Positions 11,834 to 23,645 of a DNA stretch of 64,000 nt are shown here, piece after piece. Both the position numbers and the translations under genes were made by a program. The stretch comes from Apostichopus japonicus (Eukaryota > Echinodermata > Holothuroidea > Aspidochirotida > Stichopodidae): positions 4,650,001 through 4,714,000 of the forward strand of contig NC_092566.1 in NCBI RefSeq assembly GCF_037975245.1, in the 5' to 3' direction. The notes beneath the pieces are model-generated. The model saw nothing but the letters and a program-made list of their open reading frames with translations, had not been told where the DNA came from and made no database searches. Numbering within the stretch: position 1 is the stretch's first letter; each line of letters opens with the position of its first letter.

Positions 11834-13300
11834 AGTGAGATTACAATTTAACCTTATAATTATGCAATGAGATTGCCCTCTAACCTTATAATTATGCAGT
11901 GAGATTGCCCTCTAACCGTATAATTATGCAGTGAGATTGCCCTCTAACCTTATAATTATGCAGTGAGATTCCCCTGTAACCTTATAATTATGCAGTGAGA
12001 TTCTCCTGTAACCTTATGATTATGCAGTGAGATTGCCCTTTAACCTTATAATTATGCAGTGAGATTGCCCTTTAACCTTATAATTATGCAGTGAGATTAC
12101 CCTCTAACCTTATAATTATGCAGTGAGATTACCCTCTAACCGTATAATTATGCAGTGAGATTGCCCTCTAACCTTATAATTATGCAGTGAGATTGCCCTC
12201 TAACCTTATAATTATGCAGTGAGATTACCCTCTAACCTTATAATTATGCAGTGAGATTGCCCTCTAACCTTATAATTATGCAGTGAGATTACCCTCTAAC
12301 CTTATAATTATGCAGTGAGATTACCCTCTAACCGTATAATTATGCAGTGAGATTGCCCTTTAACCTTATAATTATGCAGTGAGATTGCCGTCTAACCTTA
12401 TAATTATGCAGTGAGATTACCCTCTAACCTTATAATTATGCAGTGAGATTACCCTTTAACCTTATAATTATGCAGTGAGATTACCCTTTAACCTTATAAT
12501 TATGCAGTGAGATTGCCCTTTAAACTTATAATTATGCAGTGAGATTACCCTCCAACCTTATAATTATGCAGTGAGATTACCCTTTAACCTTATAATTATG
12601 CAGTGAGATTGTCCTGTAACCTTATGATTATGCAGTGAGATTGCCCTCTAACCTTATGATTATGCAGTGAGATTGCCCTCTAACCTAATAATTATGCAGT
12701 GAGATTACCCTCTAACCTTATAATTATGCAGTGAGATTACCCTTTAACCTTATAATTATGCAGTGAGATTGTCCTGTAACCTTATGATTATGCAGTGAGA
12801 TTGCCCTCTAACCTTATGATTATGCAGTGAGATTGCCCTCTAACCTAATAATTATGCAGTGAGATTGCCCTCTTACCTTATAATTATGCAGTGAGATTGC
12901 CCTCTAACCTTATAATTATGCAGTGAGATTACCCTTTAACCTTATAATTATGCAGTGAGATTGTCCTGTAACCTTATGATTATGCAGTGAGATTGCCCTC
13001 TAACTTTATGATTATGCAGTGAGATTGCCCTCTAACCTAATAATTATGCAGTGAGATTACCCTCTAACCTTATAATTATGCAGTGAGATTACCCTTTAAC
13101 CTTATAATTATGCAGTGAGATTGTCCTGCAACCTTATGATTATGCAGTGAGATTGCCCTCTAACCTTATGATTATGCAGTGAGATTGCCCTCTAACCTTA
13201 TTATTATCCAGTGAGATTACCCTCTTACCTTATAATTATGCAGTGAGATTGCCCTTTAACCTTATTATTATGCAGTGAGATTGCCCTTTAACCTTTTAAC
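11834..13300. repeat. 32-bp minisatellite, about 45 copies
   Basis: The unit carries ataattatgcagtgagatt followed by a variable RCCCTYTAACCTT part, repeating every 32 bp without spacers. The gtcctgtaacc variant recurs at 12611, 12771, 12963 and 13123, marking higher-order blocks of 5 or 6 units. Each unit holds a donor-like GTGAGA. Confidence 0.95.
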
Positions 13301-13838
13301 AGATTGCACATTGTTTTTACTTTGTCTTTATCAGAAGAGTATATATTTTGTTGAGGACTGATTATTCTATCCGTTATAATTTCAATTGGCTAGAAGTAGG
13401 GTGCTCTCCTCACTTTGATCATGTAGAATAGTTAGTATAATTCTTGCTGCATATCTCAATGTCACCAAATGAATCACTAATTACCTGGAGCTTGAGGACT
13501 TTATTAATTTTCTTGAGCTTTCATTCATTTCGCCAGATCATTTCTCATATTAGATATATATCATATGCTACGAATGCCACGAAAAAATAAAGTGTGTAAA
13601 TTATTCACATTTTCTTCTGGAGAGTTGAATAACTATAGGATTTTATTTGGGATTTTAGCCATTAAACATTTATAAGAATTCTTCCCAACACATAAATGCA
13701 CCCAAATACACTACAGAAGCTACCCCAGGTTAAAAAATAAATAAGTTAAATATAAACAAATACCATTCCTTCCTTAAAGTACTACATATTTCTCTGTCAG
13801 TCATTGTCAATTTCCCCCCCCCCTTTTTTTGTTACTAG
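13301..13838. other. Intron end before M1 exon f, nothing recognised
   Basis: A C run and a T run at 13813-13831 form the pyrimidine tract of the acceptor. Confidence 0.5.
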
Positions 13839-13988
13839 GTGACCGTCAGTGACAACGACAACAACTGCACATCTGAAGAGACGATTATTTTCATCACAGT
13901 GATGTCATCTTTAGCACCTATGTTTGAGGATGACAACTACATTGAGTACATTACAGAGAACATGGAAGCTGGGGATTTGGTGATACAG
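13839..13988 (+). CDS. M1 exon f: EC3/EC4 junction without calcium linker
   Basis: Phase 0 to 0, acceptor ttttttgttactag, donor CAG|gtataa. It opens with VTVSDNDNNCTSEE, the last acidic motif of EC3. The junction IFITVMSSLAPMF has hydrophobic or neutral residues where DxND is expected, as in M2 and M3. EC4 starts with EYITENMEAGDLVIQ, which keeps the A-strand Glu (TEN). Confidence 0.92.
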
Positions 13989-14083
13989 GTATAACCATAC
14001 ACATAATATAAACTATAGTCATCAGGGGCGTGTGTGCATGCAGGATTTTCTATACATGGGGGCATGGAGTGCGGCCGTCACAC

Positions 14084-14481
14084 CAGTGGCGGAGCTAGGG
14101 GTATTGGTCAGGGGGGGCGAGAATGGTCTGTAGGGGTGCTTTCGACACTATCTAAGCGAAGCGCCACCACAGGTTGGCGCAGAGCGTACAGAAATTTTTT
14201 GAGTAAAGATACTCCCTAGATCGCCAGAAATGACCCTTTCAGGGCCTTGCTAATTTGCAGATAAACGAAGAATAAATAGATGTCATCGCCATTTTGTCAG
14301 AAAATTACACCAACGAAATGTGACAAATGTCAATAGGTATTTGAGAGCGCAATAAAAAAAGTTAATAATTGTGAATAAGTAAAAAGTAGTAAAAAGCTGA
14401 AAAGGGCGCCAGCAGTCCATTTGAGTCCGTCGGGGGGCGGGGGCATCCGCCCCCTCTGACTGTATGGACGCTCCACCACTG
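14084..14481 (-). mobile_element. hAT-like MITE (MITE-1), copy 1
   Basis: Ends CAGTGGCGGAGCTAG and GCTCCACCACTG form terminal inverted repeats. The 8-bp duplication CGTCACAC lies on both sides. 398 bp, no transposase frame. Confidence 0.9.
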
Positions 14482-14489
14482 CGTCACAC

Positions 14490-15912
14490 GCCCTCTACGT
14501 ACAGGCCTGGTTTTGGAAGAGGAGGTCGGCTCATGATATATACAGTAGCTCGTTAGTCGTGTAATTTATTTTTTAATGAACGCTGCTTACAAGCAGTTTG
14601 CCACAAGATGGCAGTGGTAGGTGATGAACTTGTACATGTAGCTCTTTCTTCCAAGGTTAAGATTGTTATCAAACCATGTTTAAATTGTAGTAGATAAGAT
14701 TTTTATGTTTTACCAAGTGCATACATTTGATCATCTACTTTGTTGCATGCTTTGGCAAAAGCTTGATTTCATGTTTCAGTCTACATTTCGGCCTTGCGTC
14801 AATTTGAGGGATTAAAGTATTGTGGTAAAGTGCAATTTGCCTGTTTGGCTCTCCATGGATGTTGAGCAGTTGGCTACCTTATTTTCATAGCCTCTGTGCA
14901 ACTGTGGTTTTAGTGTACATGTGCTACAGAACTTAGTCCAGTGTCTATTGCCTATTTTCTGAGAGATTGAATTGGCTGTTTTAAAGAGTTCTCAACTGGT
15001 GCTGCAATACACTGATAAAACTGGATACAACTGCGTTGTGCCGTATTTCTTACGGCTAGGAGCCCTTCCACGTCCCCCCCCCCTTGGGCACGTCTTGCAT
15101 ATCTTTTCAGTATATGAGGTTATGTTTTGGGATACCTTATCTCTCCTTTAAATGCCTTAATATGGTATATTGGGTTGCAGTAACTCTGCGTGTCACTTAC
15201 TGCGTTGTATGGAATATGTAACTGCACAGATCGACGTAGTTGCTGTCCTGTTTGAGAGACAAATTGTACCATGCAATTTCCTGCATGCAGCTTAAATTTA
15301 ATCCACATAGTCTTGACCAAGACTGCTGTCAATAAAAATTGCAACTGTGAAATATGAAATGATAATTGATGTTGTTTTCTGAGCCACTTTCACAAATTAT
15401 TTCCCCCATCTGCCGGCAACGTACAGTAAAAATTTGAACTCTTACCTTAAGTCCGAATGACTCTATCCTTGTTTTTGAGTGTTTTGACTCAGTTGATCTT
15501 GCTTTGACTCTGTTGTGACTCAAGCCCTGCAGAAGTATCAATCAATCTGATTCGGGTGGAATCAGATCAAAGCATAGGTGAAATCAAGTAGTTGAAGGAT
15601 AAAAATTAAGCCACAGAGCAAAAATCAAAGAGAGATCATCATTATACCTTTTAACTTTCAAAGAGCAATTTTTCCCCCTCTTAGCATCGCAAAGTTACCA
15701 TTTACCATGGTCTGACAACCAGCTAGCTACAAAATGTCAATGCAATATGCATGCTGTATACACAAACACCATTAAGTCAACTTTTATTAATATTTTAACT
15801 AGTGAACATATGTACAATTATTTTCTTATGATTATTCATTATTTCCACGATTCTTCATTTTCTTCCATCTATCTCTCTCTCTCTGTTCTTTTTGTTTGTT
15901 TTTGGGGGGAAG
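14490..15912. other. Intron sequence, nothing recognised
   Basis: Long intron between M1 exons f and g after the MITE. No exon or repeat family identified. Confidence 0.5.
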
Positions 15913-16103
15913 GTTTCTGCTCTCAACGCTAAAGGAACCAGTGAAGGGATCACCTACAATCTTGTTAGTCCGACAAACTCTCCTTTTGCAATCAACGACA
16001 TGTCCGGAGAGATTTTTGTAGCTTTCGAAGGGATAGACTACGAGACGGAAATGTCATATGTCCTCAACGTTTCAGCAACGGACGGCCGCTGGCCTGAAGC
16101 CAG
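15913..16103 (+). CDS. M1 exon g: EC4 core with GIDYET and RW motifs
   Basis: Phase 0 to 2, 191 bp, the same length as M2 exon g. It carries SGEIFVAFEGIDYETEMSYV and then VSATDGRW. GIDYET takes the place of LDRE, keeping the Asp and Glu. The Trp after the ATD turn is found in all three modules and is unusual for EC repeats. The acceptor tract is short on pyrimidines near the AG (tttggggggaag). Confidence 0.93.
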
Positions 16104-16225
16104 GTATGTGACAATGGTCTTCTTGAATCAGTGTCATGGCGACAGACGTAGCTGAACTAGAACATCAGAGTTCGTGACCATACTGCGCCCCTTGCCTAAA
16201 GAAGCTTCCTTGAAAGATTCCATCC

Positions 16226-16510
16226 CCTCCTCTCCCCCCTACCAACAGCACCCACTCTCAATTGAACTTGAAAATGCATCCCTCTACTCACGGCACCCAC
16301 TCTTGATTGTACTTAAAAATGCATCCCCCCTACCAACGGCATCCACTCTTGATTGTACTTGAAAATGCATCCCTCCTACTCACGGCACCCACTTTTGATT
16401 GTACTTGAAAATGCATCCCCCTACCCACGGCACCCACTCTTGATTGTACTTGAAAATGCATCCCCCCTACCCACGTCACCGGCCACTCTTGATTGTACTT
16501 GAAAATGCCT
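16226..16510. repeat. 45-bp minisatellite, about 6 copies
   Basis: cttgattgtacttgaaaatg followed by a C-rich part recurs at spacings of 44 to 49 bp, starting about 120 bp after M1 exon g. Confidence 0.88.
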
Positions 16511-17066
16511 GCCATAATTGCATAATGATATCATTAAGTGTTGTAAGGAGTCCATTGGAATTTGACATACCGACCTGGCCTACAAGCACCAATCTCCAGG
16601 TTTACATCTGTGGGGAGGGGGGGGGGATGGGGGTTGGTATGGGAAAATTGAAATCCGAAAAATGCTTAGAGCTGCCTGAAATTTGCATTTTCATGTCAGA
16701 ATAAATCGATTTTTGCATTAATTTTTAGACAAGTGCAATTTTATCATAATATGTACTACATAGTGATAAAATTGTATAAAGATGAATTGGCCCAATTTTT
16801 TTCAGAATGTTCTGTTACCTGTAATTACCTAGCACCTGATATCTTTTAAAGGATCTCTCCACATAATTGAGTGATGGCATGTAATATATAGCTTGGTTCA
16901 TTGTCACTTAAGAATTCAAAACAATCAGTAAATTATTTGTTTTCCTTCAAACATGTACAGTAGTTCCTTCCAGTACAAGTGCCAGTGAACAGTGAGTGGT
17001 GATCTACAGTTCAGTTATCTAATCAAAAGCTTCTTTCTTTGATCTTTCTTTCTTTCCAAATCACAG

Positions 17067-17196
17067 GACTTCATTCACAGATGTGTTGGTGATGGTTGAG
17101 GACATAAATGAATACAGTCCATCATTTCTGGGACTACCAGCTGACATAGTTGTCCTGGAAAGCGCACCGTTAAATAGTGTAGTCTTCATTCTGAGG
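17067..17196 (+). CDS. M1 exon h: EC4/EC5 junction
   Basis: Phase 2 to 0, acceptor ccaaatcacag, donor AGG|gtaata. The linker VMVEDINEYSPSF is of the D-x-N-E type. EC5 starts with ADIVVLESAPLNSVVFILR, where LES supplies the A-strand Glu. A short TA repeat follows the donor. Confidence 0.92.
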
Positions 17197-17877
17197 GTAA
17201 TATATATATATATATTCATCTCAGACCATTTATAAAAAAAAAAGAGGAGATTTCATGTTACTTGTATTATATAGGACATGAATTGAAAGGGTGCACCCTT
17301 TCAATTCAAATATATTTCTACACATATTGTGTACACTAAAGGCAATACAGATCAGTGTTTGGTATATTGTACCGAATGACAGTAAGTGCAGCCACATGAT
17401 GGATCCTAAAAAACAATAAACGTAGGTTGTTTATGATGTTGATGATGACGACCATGCATGGAAAACTAAACAACAGAAAGAAAACTGAAGCAAGAAACAG
17501 CCTATAGCTGCAGTGTGCGTACAGCTTATGTTTGCATATAACCTAGCTCCAAATACAGTCAATGCAGTTTACATGCAGGCCAAATGAAATCCAAATGCAA
17601 TCAGGGTTTGCATACAGCCTGGTCTAAATACAGCCTGTAGGCTAGTAGGCTAGCATACAGCTTAGGTTCGAATACAACCAGCCAGTTAGGTCGGCTGGTA
17701 AAACGTCTAATACTTCTGACCTATGTACTTTATTGTGATCATATAGCCACATTTATTGCTTGATTTACTAGACGCACTGTATTGACCAGAGTGGCATAGA
17801 TTTGTCAGGAACTTTGAATGAAATTTGCTGGTATTTTTACTTAGTCAATTTTTATTTCTTGTCTTAAATTTTTCCAG
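17197..17877. other. Intron sequence, nothing recognised
   Basis: A short TA repeat directly after the donor; otherwise unremarkable. Confidence 0.5.
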
Positions 17878-17966
17878 GCTATTGATAGCGACACCGATGA
17901 TAATGACAGACTTGAATATTCATTAACCAGTGGAGGAAATGGAAAGTTTGTCGTTGACAAGGAAAG
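17878..17966 (+). CDS. M1 exon i: EC5 first half
   Basis: Phase 0 to 2. It reads AIDSDTDDNDRLEYSLTSGG then NGKFVVDKE. AIDSDTDDND is a classic DxD turn, followed by the I/L-x-Y-S-L strand and the F-x-V strand. It is nine bases longer than in M2 and M3. Acceptor aatttttccag, donor AAAG|gtatga. Confidence 0.92.
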
Positions 17967-18874
17967 GTATGAAAGTGCATTATTTGAATGACTTTGTGTG
18001 TTCCTTTATATTGGTCATCAGTGTAGGCCTATTTCCTTCAAGGTTTAGCAAGAACGTACCGATGTTGGAAAGTATATGGTCACGGACTAGGTTCTTATTT
18101 CTTTAAATCTTGAAATTTTCTAACCATTTAACAGTAATATGTCTTGTTAGAGTAGCAGCTAGAATATGTCTTGGGGTGTAACCTTTTGGTTGACTTAATT
18201 AATTTCTAGCATATCTTTTGAGCAATTATCTGTCGAGCTTTGACTTTTATGTCTCATGCTATTTTACCATAGTACCTGTTCTGCTACAGAGGCAAGAGTA
18301 GATCATGTATTTGCCAACAGTTAACCTCTTATTTTCACTGCCTACTGAATAGCAAAAGTGACCCGATCACTTCCCGATCATTAATTCCCTTCTGTCCCCA
18401 ATACTTCAACCCCCCCCCTCCAAAATAGAGACAAGAACATCTGATTGGTACATTTTGTCATTTGAAGTTTTTGTGAGAAATATGTATTTTAACATACCAT
18501 TTATTGTCCGTTAGTTACTGCATGCTCCAAGTCAGGGAATTTTCAGCACTTACATTTCATCTCATTTCTCGAGGCCTTTAAAAATCCGAAACAAGCAAGA
18601 TTTGTAGTTCCACATGAGAAAGGTTGCTGTTATTTTTGATCACTGCATTAAAGAGAACATTTCCTCTCTTAGCATTTTGAAGTTATCGTGGTACATGTAA
18701 CAACATGGTCACATTACGCTTCGCACTGATTGAATAACCGCAGATTTATGAGATGTGAGATATTCTCCTTCCACAAGTCTAATCTGTCTGCAGATTTCAC
18801 TGGAAGTCATTTAGCCACAGTAGTAGGGCAGATTTAAATGCAAGCTTCATTTTTATCATTCTTTCTTCTGGCAG
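17967..18874. other. Intron sequence, nothing recognised
   Basis: Intron between M1 exons i and j; no repeat family or exon-like frame. Confidence 0.5.
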
Positions 18875-18965
18875 TGGAAGTGTGTCAACGGTCGGTACCT
18901 TTGACTTTGAACGAGATTCACAAACTTCGTACGAGCTGGAAGTTCAAGTTTCAGACGGTGAAAAA
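18875..18965 (+). CDS. M1 exon j: EC5 second half
   Basis: Phase 2 to 0. It reads GSVSTVGTFDFERDSQTSYE then LEVQVSDGEK. FDFERD replaces LDRE, and VSDGEK is the final acidic turn, also found in M2 exon j. Acceptor cttctggcag, donor AAA|gtgagt. Confidence 0.92.
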
Positions 18966-19844
18966 GTGAGTGGTCAAAAAATTTATTAGAAGGAAAATTC
19001 TAGAATAAGATAGTTTTGTCGAGAAGATGTTGGCAATTTCAAGCCTTGGGACGGCTGAACTAATAATGTCATCTTTGAAAGGTCCAAGAGGAACGATTTT
19101 GTTTGTGATAGAAGAGCATATATCACATGATCCAGATTTGCATTTGAAATAGTGATCAAAAAGTTTTCTGGAGAAAAGGGGTATAATGGAGAAAGGTGGC
19201 ATATATATGATGGTGGCTCTCCAAAATTGGAATGGCAGTGATTAAATTTGACGGTCAACTGTAATATTGAACAATGGTAAATTAGATGATAACGGTAATA
19301 TTTGTTAGAAACGTAGTTTAATAGAATAAAGTTTGTGCTTTGTTGTGGTTTTTTTGTCTGAAAGTGTGGCACAGACTTATCTTTACAATGCATCTGTAGT
19401 AACACAAGTACATTGATACACGGTCACCAAAGGTCAAGTAAGGGGTCATTCATCATCTTACTTTCATAAACATTTGTGAAAGCTTATGATGACCATGCAT
19501 GGAAAAGAAACATAACATTAGCAATTTCCCACACTGCTGTGATATTGAATTCAAAGAAATGAAATATAGTGAAATAAATTGACATAAATTTTCAAAACCC
19601 TCTCAATGTATGTATGTATAGTTGATAACATTTTGGAGTGTGATAACCTCCAGACGAAGGTAAAGCTTTTGAGAGTTTTATTCATAAATTTTTTTTTAAA
19701 TTAAAGTAGAACTGCTATCAGCCTACTGAATTTGTCCCCAAGCGATCAATGAATAAATTTGGTCGTATACTAACGATTACTTTTCAGTCAGTATTTTCTA
19801 TTTGAAAGCTATCTTTCGGCATCTTTTGCATTTTTTTTTCACAG
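18966..19844. other. Intron sequence, nothing recognised
   Basis: A minus-strand frame of 139 codons overlaps the exon end here. It has no domain I recognise and I do not call it a gene. Confidence 0.5.
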
Positions 19845-19964
19845 CCCGTGCAAGACACACTGAACATCGAAATAATGGATGTAAACGACAACCGTCCCAT
19901 CTTCAATGACAAGGCTCCAAGTGGCAACATCCCTGAAAATGATCCCACGCCATATTACATAAAT
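19845..19964 (+). CDS. M1 exon k: EC5/EC6 junction
   Basis: Phase 0 to 0, acceptor tttttttttcacag, donor AAT|gtaagc. The linker IEIMDVNDNRPIF is fully canonical. The A strand of EC6 (SGNIPENDPTPYYIN) keeps its Glu in PEN. Confidence 0.94.
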
Positions 19965-20229
19965 GTAAGCTCTTCTTACATGTGTTCTCAAAGTAGTGAT
20001 GTGAATGGTTCCTAAATGTCTAGCAGATGTTTGTCGTATCATCCATGCAACTTTCTGAGTGTATTACAGGCAATTCCCCCCCCCCGCCCCCCAAAGGCAA
20101 TGACATTTTAAATTTTATTAACGAGTGATGTATCACTACATTAAAATGCTTTTCTAGACTGCATTTGTAGGGGTTATTACTGTCTGAACAATTTTGTCAG
20201 TTTACTCAAGATGGTATATTTACGATGGT

Positions 20230-20597
20230 CATAGGCGTAGGAGCCCAACTGGATTTGGGGGGGCTGTAACGACTTTCCCGAAAAATATAACCAAAGTTGT
20301 TCACTCGCTCCGCGCGCGTTCGACATGTTAACGTGCATATCATATAGGCATGCATCGGTTATTACATTGCATGCCAATAACATACAATCATTTGCCGTGT
20401 TATTACCCTTCCATATTGGTCAGAATTATTGGGGAAGTCGTTACAAAAATAATGATAATAATAATATCAGTTTAACCATTGAAAAACACATTGCAAATTA
20501 TTTTTCTTTCAGTAGGTGCCTGAAAAATTTTCACAAAAATGTTTGGTTGGGGGGCTGTAGCCCCCCCAGCCCACCCCCCCCGCCTCCTACGCCTATA
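20230..20597. mobile_element. MITE-2, hAT-like, 368 bp
   Basis: Ends CATAGGCGTAGGAG and CTCCTACGCCTATA are near-perfect inverted repeats, and ACGATGGT is duplicated on both sides (8 bp). No coding potential. It ends 33 bp before M1 exon l. Related sequence lies at 37630-38282. Confidence 0.9.
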
Positions 20598-20630
20598 ACG
20601 ATGGTTATACTTTTCTTCTTGTATCAACAG

Positions 20631-20714
20631 GCGAGTGCTACAGATGTTGACTCTGTCAATCTTAATTATACTGTGTCAGCTAGTGCTCCAATTAACACTG
20701 AGATCAGTGAAGAG
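20631..20714 (+). CDS. M1 exon l: EC6 first half
   Basis: Phase 0 to 0, 28 codons: ASATDVDSVNLNYTVSASAP then INTEISEE. ATDVDS is the DxD turn and LNYTVS the next strand. Acceptor cttgtatcaacag, donor GAG|gttggt. A complete MITE ends about 33 bp before the exon, so the branch-point region is partly new or displaced. Confidence 0.9.
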
Positions 20715-20744
20715 GTTGGTTTGTTTTCTTTTCGATCGATGTAA

Positions 20745-21340
20745 TGCGTTTCACTGATTGATTCATCTATGATTGATCGACCGATAATTTTCGTGATCCA
20801 TTGATCGATCGATCTATTGAATGAGTGGTTGATTAATGGGTTAAATTGACTGGCTGGCTGATGGATCGAAAGATTGATTTGAGTGGGAGATAGATCACTG
20901 ATTCATCTTTTAAATGTATTTGTAGACTGATAGTTTGAATGATTGATTTAATGATTGATTGATTGGCTGATTGATTGATTGTAAGGGCGATTGATTCACT
21001 GTTAAATATTTTAATTAATTAACTGATTGATTGATCTATTGAGTGAGTGAATTATTCATGCATTAAACGATCCATTGACTGATATTATGAAGAATTCATT
21101 GATTGATCAGTTAAAATGATTGAGATATCTTCTTTCTTCAACTATTTCTTTTGTTTCATAAGTTTTTGTCGTTGGAGGAGTAGCCAGGGTCAATAATAGT
21201 GATTTTAAATATTTTAATTAATTAATTAATTAACTGATTGATTGATCTATTGAGTGAGTGAATTATTCATGCATTAAATGATCCATTGACTGATATTATG
21301 AACAATTTATTGATTGATCAGTTAAAAGGATTTTTTTTCA
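20745..21340. repeat. Imperfect GATT repeat with a 200-bp duplication
   Basis: gattgattgatt-like sequence. A block with gattgatctattgagtgagt and catgcattaaacgatccattg occurs twice, about 200 bp apart. Confidence 0.8.
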
Positions 21341-22218
21341 ACTATTTCTTCTTCTCTTTTCTATCGAGGATTAGATATGGGCAGAACTAAAAGTGAAAGT
21401 AATTTAGTATGTTTGAGTTATTTATCTTTGAAGCTTGATATATTCTGCAACATGCTTCCTAGTAAATTTTGTTATCCTTATTTTATAGTTAAGTAAAATC
21501 TGAACCTTCTGCAGACCACCAAATATAACAGGCAGTATTGGGGGGGGGGGGATTGACAACCATCGCAAAGGCCACTTCAATTGATAAACATGGAAATATT
21601 TTGGTGGGTAAACGTATATTATATAAAACATGCCGATTACTCATCTTCGACTGGCGAGCTTGTGTTTAATGTGGCTCTCCAGCCACGCCCAAAATCAGGC
21701 CCAAATAGAGGGCGCTGTCATATTGGTCCACCTAAATTCCACGAAACTTGACAAGCTGCAGTCTCAGACAACAGATCATAATGTTGTAACCGTACCACTA
21801 ATTGATCATTTTGTTCATTTTTATTGAGGTAGGGATCTTTTTGAAAGATTTTTTGAAAGTTTTCAAAGTTAAGCAGATTGTTTTAGTTAAGCACATTCAC
21901 TTGTGTGATCTAAAGTTCAGCTTTCGTATGCAAGCTCGTCTGCCCCCTCCCGAGCGCCTTTCACAGGATTGCATTCGATTCAGAGATTTTTTAGACAATA
22001 CAGGTTTACACACATTAAGACTGATATCACAGAACCACTCTGTTGAATTGCTGGAGAGCCCCAATCGAGATATATAATTGCTCAACTTTTGTTTTGTCGG
22101 CATTAAAGTTTACTCTTCTATTTGTGTTTGTTTATATTGTTGCTATGGTGGTGATTCTTGTTCCCTTTATATCACCTAACTCTTTTTCACACCATGGTCA
22201 ATTCCTCCTCTGTTACAG
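21341..22218. other. Intron sequence, nothing recognised
   Basis: Contains a G run at 21540-21550; no gene seen. Confidence 0.5.
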
Positions 22219-22317
22219 GGTATTTTGAATATCACAGGACCTTTCGACAGAGAAATTGAAGATTCTCTCACATTCTCTGTTACTGTGAGTGATGGTGTAT
22301 TTGAAACAAAAGTGGAG
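22219..22317 (+). CDS. M1 exon m: EC6 second half with FDRE
   Basis: Phase 0 to 0. It reads GILNITGPFDREIEDSLTFS then VTVSDGVFETKVE: the G-x-L strand, FDRE calcium motif and VSDG turn. Acceptor cctctgttacag, donor GAG|gtaagt. The internal GTGAGT inside the exon (within VTVSD) is also donor-like, but using it would remove the end of EC6. Confidence 0.94.
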
Positions 22318-22938
22318 GTAAGTTGCCCAGACTAAAATTGTGGGTCAGGGGAGCTGGGGAGGGGGCTTAGGGAGGTGGGTGGTAACAGGGTGCTAGTAAT
22401 GCTGTGTAGTGTAAAACCAAGGTGGGGAAATGGGTCCAAATTCTTAGACTGATTTAGCTTGGGGCATGAATCTCCGACCTCTGAAATAAGTCTTCCCCAG
22501 CTGACTGTAAGAAACCTCCTGACGTTAACGGGGGGAGGGGGGGGGTATGGGGCTTGCTCCGCTTTGCACACTCAGTAGAAGAAAAGCTGGCAGCTAGGAG
22601 TCCCCATGCACCACCTTTCAGTTGGGAAATCCAACACTTAATTACGAGCAGATTATTTTAAATAGATAAGGACAATTTCTGTTAGCCAGAGATGATCGAA
22701 GTAATAAATTCAACACTTTAAAGTCTGCAGTGTCAGATTCTGACATATTTACTCAGCAAATCATGGAAAATATGCAAGATGGTCAAAATCGAAATATATC
22801 AATAGCTTTTTTTCTTCTTTTTACTCAGAAAACATTCTGTTTTAAATTAAAGATACAAACTTCAGAGCCTACAAAACCAGTGCTGCCACACAAAATTTGA
22901 AAACACTAGATCATTTTTCTCCTTAAATCATGATATAG
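22318..22938. other. Intron sequence, nothing recognised
   Basis: G-rich at 22350-22385 and 22530-22550; otherwise plain. Confidence 0.5.
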
Positions 22939-23125
22939 GTAAATGTGACCATCGAAGATGAAAACGACAACACACCAGGATTCACCAGTCTTTGCGATGG
23001 GTTGGTAACGGTCGCTGAGAACTCACCGACAGGGACTTCTGTATGCCAGATAAGTGCAATTGATGAAGACAAACCAGACACAGTGTACTCAACGATTGAG
23101 TACAGCCTATTAGATTCTGTGGAAG
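22939..23125 (+). CDS. M1 exon n: EC6/EC7 junction
   Basis: Phase 0 to 1. Linker VTIEDENDNTPGF, then a cysteine pair (SLCDG ... SVCQI) bracketing the A strand, with AEN supplying the Glu and AIDEDKPD the turn. The first donor (GAAG|gtaaac at 23126) is the one that fits exon o. The exon end and donor are repeated six more times downstream; reading on to the next donor meets an in-frame TGA ending at 23160. Confidence 0.93.
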
Positions 23126-23645
23126 GTAAACAGCCTAGGCCTAAGGACTCCTCCCCTTGACACAGTGTACTCAGAGATTGAGTACAGCCTATTAGATTCT
23201 GTGGAAGGTATACACAGCCTAGGCCTAAGGACTCCTCCCCAGACACTGTACTCAGTGATTGAGTACAGCCTATTACATTCATTGAAAGGTAAACAGCCTA
23301 GGCCTAAGGACTCCTCCCCTTGACACAGTGTACTCAGAGATTGAGTACAGCCTATTAGATTCTGTGGAAGGTAAACAGCCTAGGCCTAAGGACTCCTCCC
23401 CCGACACTACTCAGAGATTGAGTACAGCCTATTAGATTCTGTGGAAGGTGTACACAGCCTAGGCCTAAGGACTCCTCCCCAGAAACTGTACTCAGTGATT
23501 GAGTACAGCCTATTAGATTCATTGAAAGGTAAACAGCCTAGGCCTAAGGACTCCTCCCCCTGACACAGTGTACTCAGAGATTGAGTACAGCCTATTAGAT
23601 TCTTTGGAAGGTAAACAGCCTAGGCCTATAGACTCCTCCCCCTGA
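23085..23645 (+). repeat. 81-bp array copying the end and donor of M1 exon n
   Basis: attgagtacagcctatta starts at 23095, 23177, 23258, 23340, 23417, 23498 and 23580. Each unit holds the last part of the exon, a GAAG|gt-type donor and about 33 bp of intron (cctaggcctaaggactcctc). Units alternate in a 240-bp pattern of three. Confidence 0.92.

Noticed and set aside
11834-13300. CRISPR array
   Set aside because: Direct 32-bp units follow each other without unique spacers, in an intron of an animal gene.
18986-19405. Minus-strand frame of 139 codons
   Set aside because: No recognisable domain, it overlaps an intron of the cadherin gene, and it shows no exon-like pattern.
23160-23645. Extra exons in the 81-bp array
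   Set aside because: The units copy an exon end and donor but have no acceptor, and reading through meets a stop.
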